From Bugulina stolonifera (taxonomy: Eukaryota > Bryozoa > Gymnolaemata > Cheilostomatida > Bugulidae): a stretch of DNA of 64,000 nucleotides. Where the stretch lies: the NCBI GenBank assembly GCA_935421135.1, contig OW285194.1, positions 7,026,376 to 7,090,375 of the forward strand, given 5' to 3'. The notes below the pieces were generated by a model that was not told the DNA's origin, did no database searches, and saw only the letters and a program-made list of their open reading frames with translations. A program made the position numbers and the translations under genes. Positions 13,601-23,244 of the stretch are shown piece by piece; position 1 is the first letter of the stretch, and each line of letters opens with the position of its first letter.

Positions 13601-15562
13601 ACAGTTTTCTAAAGTTTATTTTCTATTGTGCAAGTAGTAGAAAAGTTACAATTGCTCCCTGTCTTATATTATGTTGTTCATTATATGTGCAACTCAAGTA
13701 TTGCATCATAGCTGATTTGTCTAACACTAATATTTTGTTGCTTGTCACACATTCAGCAATTCTCAGCATTTCTCATCGTGGCTATTTTAAACCTTGCATG
13801 TAACAGGGTTCTGCATCGTAGCTAACTCTATCAGCGACCTCCATCTCACTCTGCTCTGAGAGTATCCACCTATGTTTCAGTCTACCTCTAGTTATCTTGC
13901 CTTCAACACTTATATTATTGACTCTCCGAAAATCTTCCTCCTCTTCCTGGCGCACATTCAGAACTTTGATAAAAGGCAAAGCTTATATGAGTGAAGGAAA
14001 CTGGGTTCTGACAAGACTGTCAATAAATGCTATACATGCAATAGAACAGTATAGCTGTCAATGATTTTTAGCTGATGAGTTCGAGAACGATGAGCCTGAC
14101 GACTAAATAGAAGTGAATGGGCGATAAAGGTCTTGAAGTACTTCCTGTGAATGTCTAAAGCAGCCTTTAGAGTCGGAAAATATACCTGTATAAGGGTAAG
14201 CTAAAGTGAATTTGTTTTTGAGACTGGGTTTCGGAATATACTACACTGTACGTCTCATTTACTGTACATGTAACTAACACTCATATTGTTCGCAACGAAA
14301 ATTTAACAATATGGTCTAACCTATAAGTTATATCATCCCACTGTAGGATGAACAATGTATTTAATGTCTAAACATGATGACATGCTGTGCAGCTCAACGG
14401 AGTGCAGCTTAACAAATTTACTTACAATGTTTGTGAATTAAGTATAAATGGTGTATGACATTCTAGTTGGTGAACAATTGCCTGGTGAAATCAAAGATCT
14501 TGCCAATGAAAATGAGAGCTGTGGTTCAGAAACTGACATTGCCAGAGAAACATATAAGGCATCACATAGAGGTAAGATTTGCTCAACATGATTCTGAACT
14601 GGTAGCATCAAATATTATTGTAATCTACCGGTGTCCATTTCTGTTCGAAATTTTTTGTGCAAAGTTGCGAACTCGTTAAGACATGATTTGCCAACAGCTT
14701 CCTAGCTAGCTAGAAATGCATGGCTGTGTAAATTATTACAAATACACTATGATGTGCATCTCTTAATATTGTGTACAGTATATTTAAGTTTAATGTAGGG
14801 TTGATAAACTATTTTAGGAGTCAAGAGAAACATGAAACAGGGAGAGCCAATCGAGGCTCTATCAAAAAGAACAAAAGAAGGTAGTATCTTGAGCATAGTA
14901 ATTACTGAAATTGTCTATAGTACATGTGGATATTCTACAGACATTCACAGAGCTAGGTAATCGGGTAACATTTTCACCATAGGAAAATATCATGATTGAA
15001 AACATTTGTGTACGGTGAAATCTGCTTAATTTGGCCCTGAATAATTCAAAAGCTTGGTTAGTTCTAACTATGAGCCTTAGTCTCTGCTGAGCACTATATA
15101 ATGACACAAGTTAAATGAAGTGATCTTACAATTCAACAAGGGCCTAATTCACACCAATTATGGTAGTCCTTTGGAGTTGGAATTAAGCAAGTTTTAGTAT
15201 ATATCACCCCAGACAACATAGATCGAGCGTTTTACACATGCTGTCAAACACAAACTTTTACAGGCTGAGTTGGCATATTTTACTTGTTTTTTGTATTGTT
15301 CCAAATTTTTGGTATGTTTTATTGACACACAAGTTTCCTTCTTAAAAATTAATTGCGATATATTGCAGGAGGAACCATACAAGTCAACAAGTTCACTTTT
15401 GTGACAATGTTAGCTGTGTATTTGTTCCATTAGACAGTGGAGGTTTTGGCTAGAACAATGTAATTATGTCTAAAAACACTAACATTTCACTGTTCCGTTG
15501 TTCACTTGTTACTTTTAGTGAAACCCGAAGTTTATACCGAGGAAGGTGACGGCTGTTCGTGA
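10674..15562 (+). CDS. Candidate gene of small acidic phase-1 exons (partial model)
   Basis: Five exon-like blocks share the same phase (2 nt in, 1 nt out), each with AG before and GT after: 11843-11917, 12799-12870, 14467-14571, 14818-14880, and a last one from 15519 ending in TGA at 15560-15562. They encode hydrophilic, mostly acidic peptides, e.g. KKNSDMKKDNWENDDD, SELENDDLKDENETGHQYFA and KPEVYTEEGDGCS. The first two resemble each other (N-HYLLAG versus GHQYFAG), as expected for exon duplication. A weaker block at 10674-10722 would enter in phase 0 and leave in phase 1. No start codon or first exon was found, no family is recognised, and the recombinase-like exons at 13360-14106 lie between blocks two and three, so they may be alternative 3' ends of the same transcription unit. 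Evidence is splice-phase regularity only; transcript data would be decisive. Confidence 0.4.
10841..12745. repeat. ~306-bp higher-order tandem repeat built from GTCCTCATTTG motifs
   Basis: Three consecutive monomers start with CATGTCCTCATTTGACA at 10841, 11147 and 11454, giving periods of 306 and 307 bp. Each full monomer contains about five copies of a shorter motif, (T/G)GTCCTCATTTG(G/A), in a fixed order with landmarks such as CAACAAACTGATTGTTA and ACTCACTATGTCC. From about 11750 to 12745 only rearranged, truncated pieces of the monomer remain. The array sits in the introns around the acidic phase-1 exons and has no long ORF. Confidence 0.85.
12960..13086 (-). mobile_element. tRNA-derived SINE-like element
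   Basis: On the minus strand the sequence begins with an A-box match TGGCTGAGCTGG (13073-13084) and, about 60 nt later, a B-box-like GGTTCAAACC (13005-13014). This is the internal RNA polymerase III promoter arrangement of a tRNA head. It continues into an unrelated tail containing TTTTATAAATGTGAAATCA. The flanking tract of A residues at 13089-13099 lies on the other side of the head. A true tRNA is unlikely because the acceptor stem does not close. A related fragment lies at about 39560-39625. Confidence 0.6.
13360..14106 (+). CDS. Tyrosine-recombinase-like C-terminal exons (partial)
   Basis: An exon ending at 13576 (donor GTGAGT) encodes ELEIVADFIGHDIS, then RKIYRQ, QLAKVSKLLVA and YHGKSLEEIDI. 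It is followed by a last exon from 14072 (after TTTTTAG) that reads DEFENDEPDD and stops at TAA 14104-14106. The GHD...YR...LAKVSKLL...GKSLEEI pattern matches a widespread group of poorly characterised metazoan proteins whose GH...Y segment resembles the C-terminal box of tyrosine recombinases of Crypton-like elements; this link is from memory. The exon start is ambiguous: AG at 13358-13359 gives phase 0 and keeps the family-like NVNLK stretch, whereas AG at 13377-13378 gives phase 1 and would join the acidic exon at 12799-12870. No catalytic Arg-containing upstream part was found, so this is a fragment or a diverged host gene. Confidence 0.5.
13816..13979 (-). pseudogene. Possible LINE C-terminal fragment
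   Basis: The minus-strand reading contains SVEGKITRGRLKHRW, which resembles the EGK-x-RGRxKxRW segment near the end of many LINE reverse-transcriptase proteins. The surrounding residues match nothing I recognise. It lies inside the intron between the two recombinase-like exons. Short and weak. Confidence 0.3.
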
Positions 15563-16513
15563 TTGCTTCAGGGAGTCTTGGAGCGCTATCCCAAACATGC
15601 AGGAGCATTGAAGTGTTTAAGTTAGCTCGTGGATGCAAAAAAGAAAGGCAGAAAATTAAGTAGGAAATTGCCTGCAGAAAAAAAGCAAGTAGTCTAAAAT
15701 ACAGCATAGTTAGAGAATTTGCTTCCGCCAGTGTAATATCTTTAGTAGAAAAAGTTGCTTTTGGTGTGCAAGACAACTGGCCTCCAAACTCGCAGAAAAA
15801 GTTGCTATAGATGTATTAAGCTCTGTGGAAGCAAACTAGCACTGTTTATTATTGCAATGCTTGGTACACAAATCATAAGTTTTTTCAAATTGTGTGGTAA
15901 GCCTTTGATGCTCTTAAAACACATGCAAAGTTGATTCTTTTTTGACAGGCCATTTTACCAATAATAGACAATTTCACATGAGCCATGAGGAAATTACATC
16001 ATTTTGTTTTCTTCTCTTTTATAGAAAAGTCTGGTAATTGAAGAAGCTCTCGGGGAGGATTTAAAATATTATATCAGTGATAGAGAACTTCTAATTTCAA
16101 TGTGTTTCGCCTTTATGTCTATTAGGTTTACTCGAATAAATGGTGCAACTAAATATCAAATCAATCGTCTAATCAATGCCCAATAGATGGGTTATATAAA
16201 AATACTCAAAAGTAAGTGCGAATGAAGGCTAAAACTGCATGTGTTTCATTTAGAGTGACAAAGTGTGCTGCTGCCTGCGCCAAGAATCAGAAGCAATATT
16301 TGGCATATTATTATTTGTTCTAGTAAATAGATGCAAAAGTACATGGCAAAGTTATTCAACACCTCATGATTGTGCTGCATGTGCATAAGAGGCAATAGAT
16401 AAGTTGCTGATCTCATACTTATTCATATCTGCTCACTACTTATTAAAGATAATTCGCTACTATATACTTGTGATGGTTCAAGGCAATTTATGGAGAATTG
16501 ACCATTTTAAGAA
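15563..16513. other. Non-coding stretch, no confident gene
   Basis: No supported exon. A possible acceptor (TCTTTTATAG) at 16015-16024 is followed by an open frame to about 16187, but no partner exon or family resemblance was found. Confidence 0.4.
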
Positions 16514-16920
16514 ATTGTCGTCTCCTGTTGAATGTCCCCATTTGACGAAGAACTCACTCTTCACTCACGCTTTGCTCACACGTCCTCATTTCCCAGTAGA
16601 AAAACCAGCTTAGACTATAAAGGCCCATAGAGGTTTGGAACCCAGCCCACCAACCTTATATTTTGATTAGCTTTTTATTGATGTATTACAGTAACTCCTA
16701 GGTGCATTAGTATTGGAGCTACAGTAGGACTGCATTTGCCTGCAGGAAAAGTGGGACTGCATTTGCCAGCGTATGCTAGTATAGGTGTACTTGTAGGGAA
16801 ATAGAGTATGGTGCACATGGATGGCTTCAATGGTGTTAGCATGCCCATATATTGTTGGAAAAATTCTGTAGGAGTTATCCCATCTTGTAACCAACTTAAT
16901 TCATTGGTTAGTCCTATGTC
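16514..16920. repeat. Outlying copy of the GTCC(C/T)CATTTG repeat family
   Basis: TGTCCCCATTTGAC near 16533 and CGTCCTCATTTCCC near 16581 belong to the same motif family as the 10.8-kb array. The following segment from 16823 (GGCTTCAATGGTGTTAGC) is homologous to 7224 onward. A 94-codon minus-strand reading frame crosses it, but the homologous copy at 7.2 kb has stops and shifts there, so I do not call it a gene. Confidence 0.5.
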
Positions 16921-16959
16921 TACACAACTACTGACCGACAGCAGTTTTTGAATGAACAC

Positions 16960-18005
16960 CTCATAATATATGTGTAGGTAAGGTCAGATATTTTATTGTT
17001 AATATTTAAACCAATAACTCTCGATAATTACTGTATATTTCTGTTCAGTGATCGGTACCACAATTGTACACATAACACTTGTAAATACAGTCATGTAGCT
17101 CTGTGCTGTAGTATAATTGCATATTCGATGGTAATAGATGTAGTTCTACTTACATTTCTATTATATTGAAGTAAATGTTCTCACAAGACTGCATGACCTA
17201 TAACCACAATAATTGCATATGTCAGGGTGATTCATGCATTTAGCTACAAACTGCATAAGACAAAGGTGTTTATGCATTGCTACACACACATAGAAGTTGC
17301 ATGCATAAGCATACAATCATGTACTTCACAATACCCACAAATATGCTGGTAGGGACGTGTGGTAGAAGTTAGCCCTCTTTAGTATTTTTGTAATACTATA
17401 AATATAAAAAAAATGTCTATTATGTTCGAAGGCATCCTTGTTTTGCATTCTATCACATGCCTGAAATGCACTGAATTGTTCTCTACTTAAAAGCAATTTG
17501 ATTTGAATAAAAAAGACTTTGAACAAAAAACCTTCCTAATTACTAACCGTAAAAGAATATCTTTCTACTCACTATCATGTATTAATTATTTTAAGACTTT
17601 GTGCTTGGGAGCAGACAACTTCAGCTGTTTCATATTCCAATAAAGGAAGACAACTCTCTAAGTGCCAGATCATTGCGTTGTCATTTTGATTTCAATAGTT
17701 GGACAAAAAGGAAACGTTTGCACCTGCACATTGTGCATCATGTTGTGACAATCTCCTATAACTCTGGCACTGCAAGAATGTGGGCTATACTTCAAATATC
17801 CCTCAAGTGAACTGTTGTTTTGACAAGGTCAGAAAAATAAAAAATAGTCATCACTGTAGCATTGCACACATAATAAGCTGGGAGTCCTACCTGCTACATT
17901 CACTTACGTTAACAACGAGTTTGGTGCTAGTTGGATCAGGACGGTAGAAGTGTTTTCTTTCAAGTTCCTGATAAGTAGTAGTGCATTATTGACGTTGAAT
18001 CTATC
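16960..18005. other. Upstream region of the small secreted-peptide gene
   Basis: No exon supported. The last ~100 bases before 18006 should contain the 5' untranslated region of the next gene; no convincing TATA box was found. Confidence 0.4.
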
Positions 18006-19022
18006 ATGGCTAGAATTATTATAATACCGATCTTGCTGCTCCTACTACCCATACTTCCAGTAGTAAGTCTATTAGCATAATTACGATAATCAGTATTCAA
18101 TTCATCATCAATCTTAGTTTAAAGGTCAGTCAATATCACGGAAAGATCTGTTATGTTTGTAGTGAATCTCTAACCAGCATTACGTTGTTATAAAAGTTAT
18201 TCTTGAAACATATTTTATTTTAAAAATTCCGTTCAAAATGTGATTGTAATTTAATCATAGATCTACTTAGAATTAAAGCAGATAAACTACCTGCTACATA
18301 CTGTATTGCAATAATATTTCTTGTTTGATTTCATTTACCGCATTACAATAAGCTTAATATTTCTTGTTTGATTTCATTAGATTGGGAAAGCAGAAAATTC
18401 CTATATAGTGCACAACTCCCATCGTACAGATGGGTGTAAGAGACATGTATATAAAGAGGCAATAGTTACAACATACTGTGCATTCGACACTGCATGTGTA
18501 TTCCATCCACTGAAACCCAACAGATGCCGATGTGCTACTGGTGATGATTTCAAGGTAAGTCACGCATAGAGTTTTACTGAAACGGGTACGGGAAACTTCT
18601 CCGGATACGATAGTGTTTTAATAAGTAGTTGAATTTCCTTGGTAACTTTTCACTAATACATCATGACGCTTCAATTTTTTGCAAGATATCAAACTAATTT
18701 GTTGTAACAGTAGTGTCTCTGTAGTTACTAAGCAAACATGAGAAATGTTAAAATTTGACGCTATAGAGGCCAATGTTACCGACGCACAATATAGTATAAC
18801 AAACCCTGATGTTGCATTTACATGTACGCTGAATAACAAGGCCTGCCACAAATGGCGAAGGCCTAATGCAGCAAGAGCATTGTGGATGAATGCACAAATT
18901 CAATAAGTGCTATTTAATGGATTTGAACTCACTGAATTAAGATATTTTTTTCTGTTTTACAGGATAATCCATGGGGAGCTTGTACTGTAGAGAAAGGTCA
19001 GAGTTCACACAAACATTCCTAA
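18006..19022 (+). CDS. Small secreted cysteine-rich peptide, three exons
   Basis: Exon 1 (18006-18062) encodes a 19-residue hydrophobic signal peptide, MARIIIIPILLLLLPILPV, and is followed by GTAAGT. Exon 2 (18381-18554, after TTTCATTAG, before GTAAGT) and exon 3 (18963-19022, after TGTTTTACAG, ending TAA) are both in phase 0. The predicted product is 96 residues, about 77 after signal cleavage, with exactly six cysteines: DGCK, TYCA, TACV, NRCR, RCAT and GACT. An AATAAA poly(A) signal is at 19126-19131. Both introns obey GT-AG, and all exon lengths are multiples of three. I do not recognise the family; a small disulfide-rich extracellular peptide (effector, inhibitor or structural) is inferred from composition. 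It is too short and too split to be seen as an ORF. Confidence 0.7.
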
Positions 19023-19125
19023 AATAGCTACAACAATAATGGAATGTGAAACCATGTCAAAATAATCTCAACGAATCTTGCGTAACGTTTGTTATCATGT
19101 GCTTACATGATATTGTAATAGTTAC

Positions 19126-19131
19126 AATAAA
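19126..19131 (+). terminator. Poly(A) signal of the small secreted-peptide gene
   Basis: AATAAA 104 bases after the stop codon. Confidence 0.5.
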
Positions 19132-21029
19132 ATAAATTGTGTGTACAGTCAAAACATTACACATGATACTGCAAAGAATTACATGTACATGTACATGACT
19201 GTACGTGTACATGTGCATGTACATGTATAACCGCATCAATTTGGTCTTTCTTATTCTGCGTTAAGGAGAGTAAAAAGAGATCATGCAACTATTACTGGCA
19301 TAATATTATTAGGAAATTGTGCTGCCTCATATGAGACGCATTTAACCATCAAATAATGAAGTGGGAGTGGTCAAGTGCAATTAATGCTTGTTATGAAGTA
19401 GAGTTCTCTTTGTAATAATAAATACTTTACCCAGCACACCTACTAGCTGCATTGTGTATTAAATGTGTATGACTGAAGAAAATTAATTCTTTTTGTCGTG
19501 TTGCTATTTAACAAATCTAACACGCCTAACGACCACCTTGGGTTAAATATCAATTCCATTCTGAATGTATATTGTAACTACAAATTTTATTGTAAAAACT
19601 ATCTAAAATTCTATGAACTACATGTAGTTTTGTTCTTATAGCCCATAATTCATGATGCTCTAACTTTGCCAATAACTGATATGGATGTACTGTATGTATG
19701 CTCAGTGTTTATCAGCTAAGGTTAAATTTCCTGAGATAACACCAATGATTTTATATTATATCAAAGAAACTCTTAGAGAAGAAAGGCATATTCCGTCAGT
19801 GCATACTACGATTTACCAACACATTTTACCGATGTAATACATTGTAATGTGATACAATCTATAAATAGCCACATCGCTAAAATGTTAGCAATAAAAAAAC
19901 ACTGTTTTGAGATTATCATATAATGGCCTAATCTAAACATGTGCTGCTATTGGCTGGTATAATAAATTATTTTACTTCAGTTGTCCCAATGCTTACCTAC
20001 AGCGCCAATATCATGTACTTGCAGCTATATGCATGTAGCTAGGCGATATAAGCCATACTGTAAAATTAGCAGAAAAATCAGTAGGAAGCTTGTCTCTATT
20101 GCATCGGCAGAAGGACAACTCCTTTAAAAGAATGAAATTTTTTGAAACTTGCCATGTAATGGGCAACGGACCATACAGAATGTGGTTTACTTAGATTATA
20201 TGAACTGATTTAAATTGCCATATTAGACACAGGATGGGAGCGGGGGGGGGGGGGGTTGGGGTGCACACCAGAGTAAAGTTTGTTTTAACCAAATCATGTA
20301 GGCACAAGTTGCAAATCATGTCAGCAATATTATCAATTGCCTGTCACAATCATCAAACAATAAGTTTTGGTCTGATTTAACGATATGCTGCAAAGGCCTT
20401 TATATACCTATATATACCTTTATCTCTCAATACTTTACATTACCCAGTATATTAACTGTTTGCGTACAGGAAAATATTGGTGCAATGAATGACCTCGGTT
20501 AGTAATAGAGGTCGTGTAATTAGTGTTACACGTAAGTCAGCTGTAATATAATGTAATTTATTACTTGTATCGGTGCTACTATGGTTCTTGTGTATTGTGT
20601 ACAATATAGATCATGTACATCTATTGTATATGTGCATGTTATCGTCTATCGAAATTTTAGTTCTTTTTATTGACAAATAAATTGCAATTGCTTTCAATTT
20701 TTTCATGCACATGTAGTTGTGTAAATGATAACAAGGTGCTACAGCTTGTTTGCAGGAAATTTTTTATTATAAATTATTATGTTTTACAATATAGCAGATA
20801 TTTACCACCTAATTTTCATTTAGACAAAGTGAGGCATGGCCTGGATTCGACTGAAAAATCTCTTCTACATTTCCGACAAATAGGTATTATATTGCTGCTT
20901 CTGGTGTGGTTGATACTGCTATTGCTGCTAAAATATCTCAATTATTCTATTAAACACATGTAAATAATTTTCCTTGGTGAAGCTTATTACACAAAACAAG
21001 ACTCTCATGACATTTGCTTGCTGAAAGAA
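19132..21029. other. Intergenic, no gene seen
   Basis: Contains a palindromic ACATGTACATGTACATG cluster at about 19180-19226 and a run of 14 G at 20242-20255. No exon or RNA gene supported. Confidence 0.5.
20242..20255 (+). repeat. Poly(G) run
   Basis: Fourteen G in a row followed by TTGGGG; a potential G-quadruplex site. Similar runs occur as C12 at 24835-24846, G12 at 35219-35230 and C10 at 59166-59175. Confidence 0.9.
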
Positions 21030-21035
21030 TTTATT
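21030..21035 (-). terminator. Poly(A) signal, lectin copy 1
   Basis: AATAAA on the minus strand, about 100 bases past the stop, in a context (CAATAAATTC, then TTCAGCAAGCAAATG) shared with the other lectin copies. Confidence 0.7.
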
Positions 21036-21132
21036 GTATTATTATCATCTTCATCTGTTCACAAGAAACTGTTTATAAAACAAAATTGCAGACAAATATA
21101 ACTGGAGAATATGTTGTGGGCTGTTCAGAGGT

Positions 21133-22429
21133 TTAAGGATATAGTTCGGGCTCTTGCTGCTGCTGTTGTTGCTGCTGCTGCTGTTGCTGCTGTTCCTGCT
21201 GAAGCTGCTGCTGTTGCAGTCTCAGTCGCTGTTGGAGGGGCAAGGTCTTTGGTATTTCTTCACACATGAAGACACGTGGGATGTCACAAGGGAAGTCATC
21301 AATCTTGAAGTCGTTGTCTATGTTACGCATCTGGAGACAGTTACCATTTCCATTGGGTTCACCCTTCTGCCAGTCCATGTTAGTCACGTGGCTTGTGATT
21401 CGTCCATCGTGTTTCCATACTCCACCAATCTTCTGAGCGCCAACCAGGATCTGGGTGTTCTTCAGGCTATGGAAATCTGCAAATTCAAATTAAATATCGT
21501 TGAGAAATCTTGAAAGACATACTTGACCTATTAAAAAGTCTATTTATGAAACTACATAACTATCTTGCAAAACAATATTTAACTGCAGTCAATTTAATCA
21601 ACTCTTCCGAGTGAAACGTATGATAAATTCCTATATTAACACATAAATGACTAAGTGCAATTGCAGATTCCAACATGACTCCACGTGTGTCTAAGCCATG
21701 CCTATTTATACTAGGCATAAGGCAATTGGCTACTTGCATTATCATACTATATGTACGTACTCGCAGTAAAGTAAATTAATTTTGGATACTTCAGCAAGAG
21801 TTGGGGAAACAGAATGATACGCATATTTAGCGCTATCATTTACTTGGACACTATTAAATTATTCTGGCACTCACCTGGGTTAGTCCTTCTCAGATGCTTG
21901 AGGAAGTTCATCGTCTCCAGGGTGTCAAACACAACAAGTGTCTCTCCATTCTGCTGACAGTGTTGTTTTGCTTGGTTGAAAGTCTTCTTCCGTAGAACCA
22001 ATCGGATGCAAGTATTGGTGTAAGGATTCACAATGGCGTCATACCACTTGCACGTTACCGGCACTGTAATAGCAAGATAGTTACATGTACTAAAACATAC
22101 CATTAGAAATGATTTATGTAACACTTGTAACTTAAGTGAACTGCAAAATCAAGCCACCTAAGTCAGATATCGTCACACTACTTAAACTAATATAAAGTTA
22201 TGAATTAATATTACATTTAATGAATTATTGTTATTATGACACTGTATTATTGCTCAAGAACAGCATTACAAGTAAATACTTGCAGGAGGATCTACAAAAT
22301 AATCATCATGTGTCTAATCAACAGGAAAGTAACATAATACTTACGACAGACATCTTTGCTGGTACGTGTGCTGCTCACTGCAACCACCAGAACCAATCCA
22401 AACACAAGACCGTGCAATATGTTGCCCAT
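21133..22429 (-). CDS. Secreted C-type lectin with poly-Q tail, copy 1
   Basis: Three exons: 22345-22429, 21875-22063 and 21133-21476, joined in phase 1 at both introns (GTAAG and GTGAG donors), giving 205 residues. Exon 1 encodes a signal peptide (MGNILHGLVFGLVLVVAVSS) and ends at SKDVC. Exons 2 and 3 form a C-type lectin domain: a long-form cysteine pair (VTC...NTC), AKQHC, then the calcium/sugar site WQKGEPNGNGNC with the EPN motif typical of mannose-type ligands, and finally DDFPC...FMCEE in place of the usual WND-C...CE. The domain is followed by PLQQRLRL and a glutamine-rich tail with 13 consecutive Q, ending EPELYP. By family knowledge it binds carbohydrate outside the cell, perhaps in immunity or self-recognition; ligand is not proven. 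Confidence 0.9.
21477..21874 (-). other. Intron 2 of lectin copy 1
   Basis: GT-AG intron on the minus strand (donor GTGAGT at its high-coordinate end, acceptor TTTGCAG at its low end). It contains no recognisable coding exon or repeat beyond short AT-rich sequence. Confidence 0.7.
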
Positions 22430-22497
22430 ATTCAGATAGTAAGTTGAACTATAGCTTAACTCTCAGAGTAGAATGTGGAGATAGGTAACGCTCTCCC

Positions 22498-22511
22498 CCT
22501 TATATACCCTT
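22498..22511 (-). promoter_or_regulatory. TATA box, lectin copy 1
   Basis: AAGGGTATATAAGG on the minus strand, about 75 bases before the ATG. Between TATA and ATG lies CATTCTACTCTGAGA, conserved in all five copies and likely around the transcription start. Confidence 0.75.
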
Positions 22512-23223
22512 GGAAGGGAGAGTGTAGATCCTTCGAGCACACCATTCTACATGTTATCCTGGTAGCTACCGAATCTCCATTCATCTTAACCAAAGCCAAA
22601 ATTCGAAGTTTTATCAATCCATGCATTGTTTTTTCCTTACCATTGTGGCAGAAGCTGCTGGTTTGCACTGTCACTGAACAGTTGCTGAGCAGCAGCCCTG
22701 AGTAATATCATCAATAACATGTTTTTCAGACTTAAGTGACATGACCTTTCATGTGAATAAATACATGCATATGACTATGAATTATAATAATAAACAATTG
22801 CATTATGCACTTTCAATTCGCACAATGTACATGTAGTTGCAGTAGTTTTACCACATTATTATGGAACCTGTTGCTAGGAATAGAGCTTGCTACATGTATC
22901 TGGTAGTACAATACTATTGTAAACATAACATGGGTGAGCCGCCAAGGACTGTGTTCAGTGACTGAATAAGAGTTTATTTGACAAGTGTATGAATAAATAA
23001 ATAGAGAATGTATTAATGCACATAATATAATATAATACAATTATATATCATAGGTGTAATTAACTGGTTGATATTAGGTTGTATTATTCATAATGGAAAG
23101 CAAAGTGAGTGCTCAGGCGTGACTAATGCCTGCGGTAAAGTAGAGCATTCCTTGATAAATTACTAGTAGGCAAGACTAAGTTGGCATTTGGTAGTGTGAA
23201 TTACATTGTATTATAATGAATAA

Positions 23224-23244
23224 AATTAATTAATTAATTAATTA
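23224..23244. repeat. (AATT)n microsatellite
   Basis: Five AATT units in a row. Confidence 0.85.

Noticed and set aside
13333..13803. 156-codon plus-strand ORF taken as one gene
   Set aside because: Only the part up to 13576 is protein-like; the rest reads through a good GTGAGT donor into intron, so the ORF is not the real coding unit.
16025..16187. Open frame after a good acceptor (TCTCTTTTATAG) reading KSLVIEEALGEDLKYY
   Set aside because: No partner exon or conserved motif; length is compatible with chance.
16675..16959. 94-codon minus-strand ORF with repeated AGKCSPT
   Set aside because: It lies in a repeat; the homologous copy near 7.2 kb is broken, and no family resemblance was found.
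21154..21513. Poly-leucine plus-strand ORFs opposite each lectin last exon (also at 27052, 32167, 37224, 41276)
   Set aside because: They are antisense translations of the CAG tract and lectin domain; the minus strand has splice sites, signal peptide and poly(A) signal.
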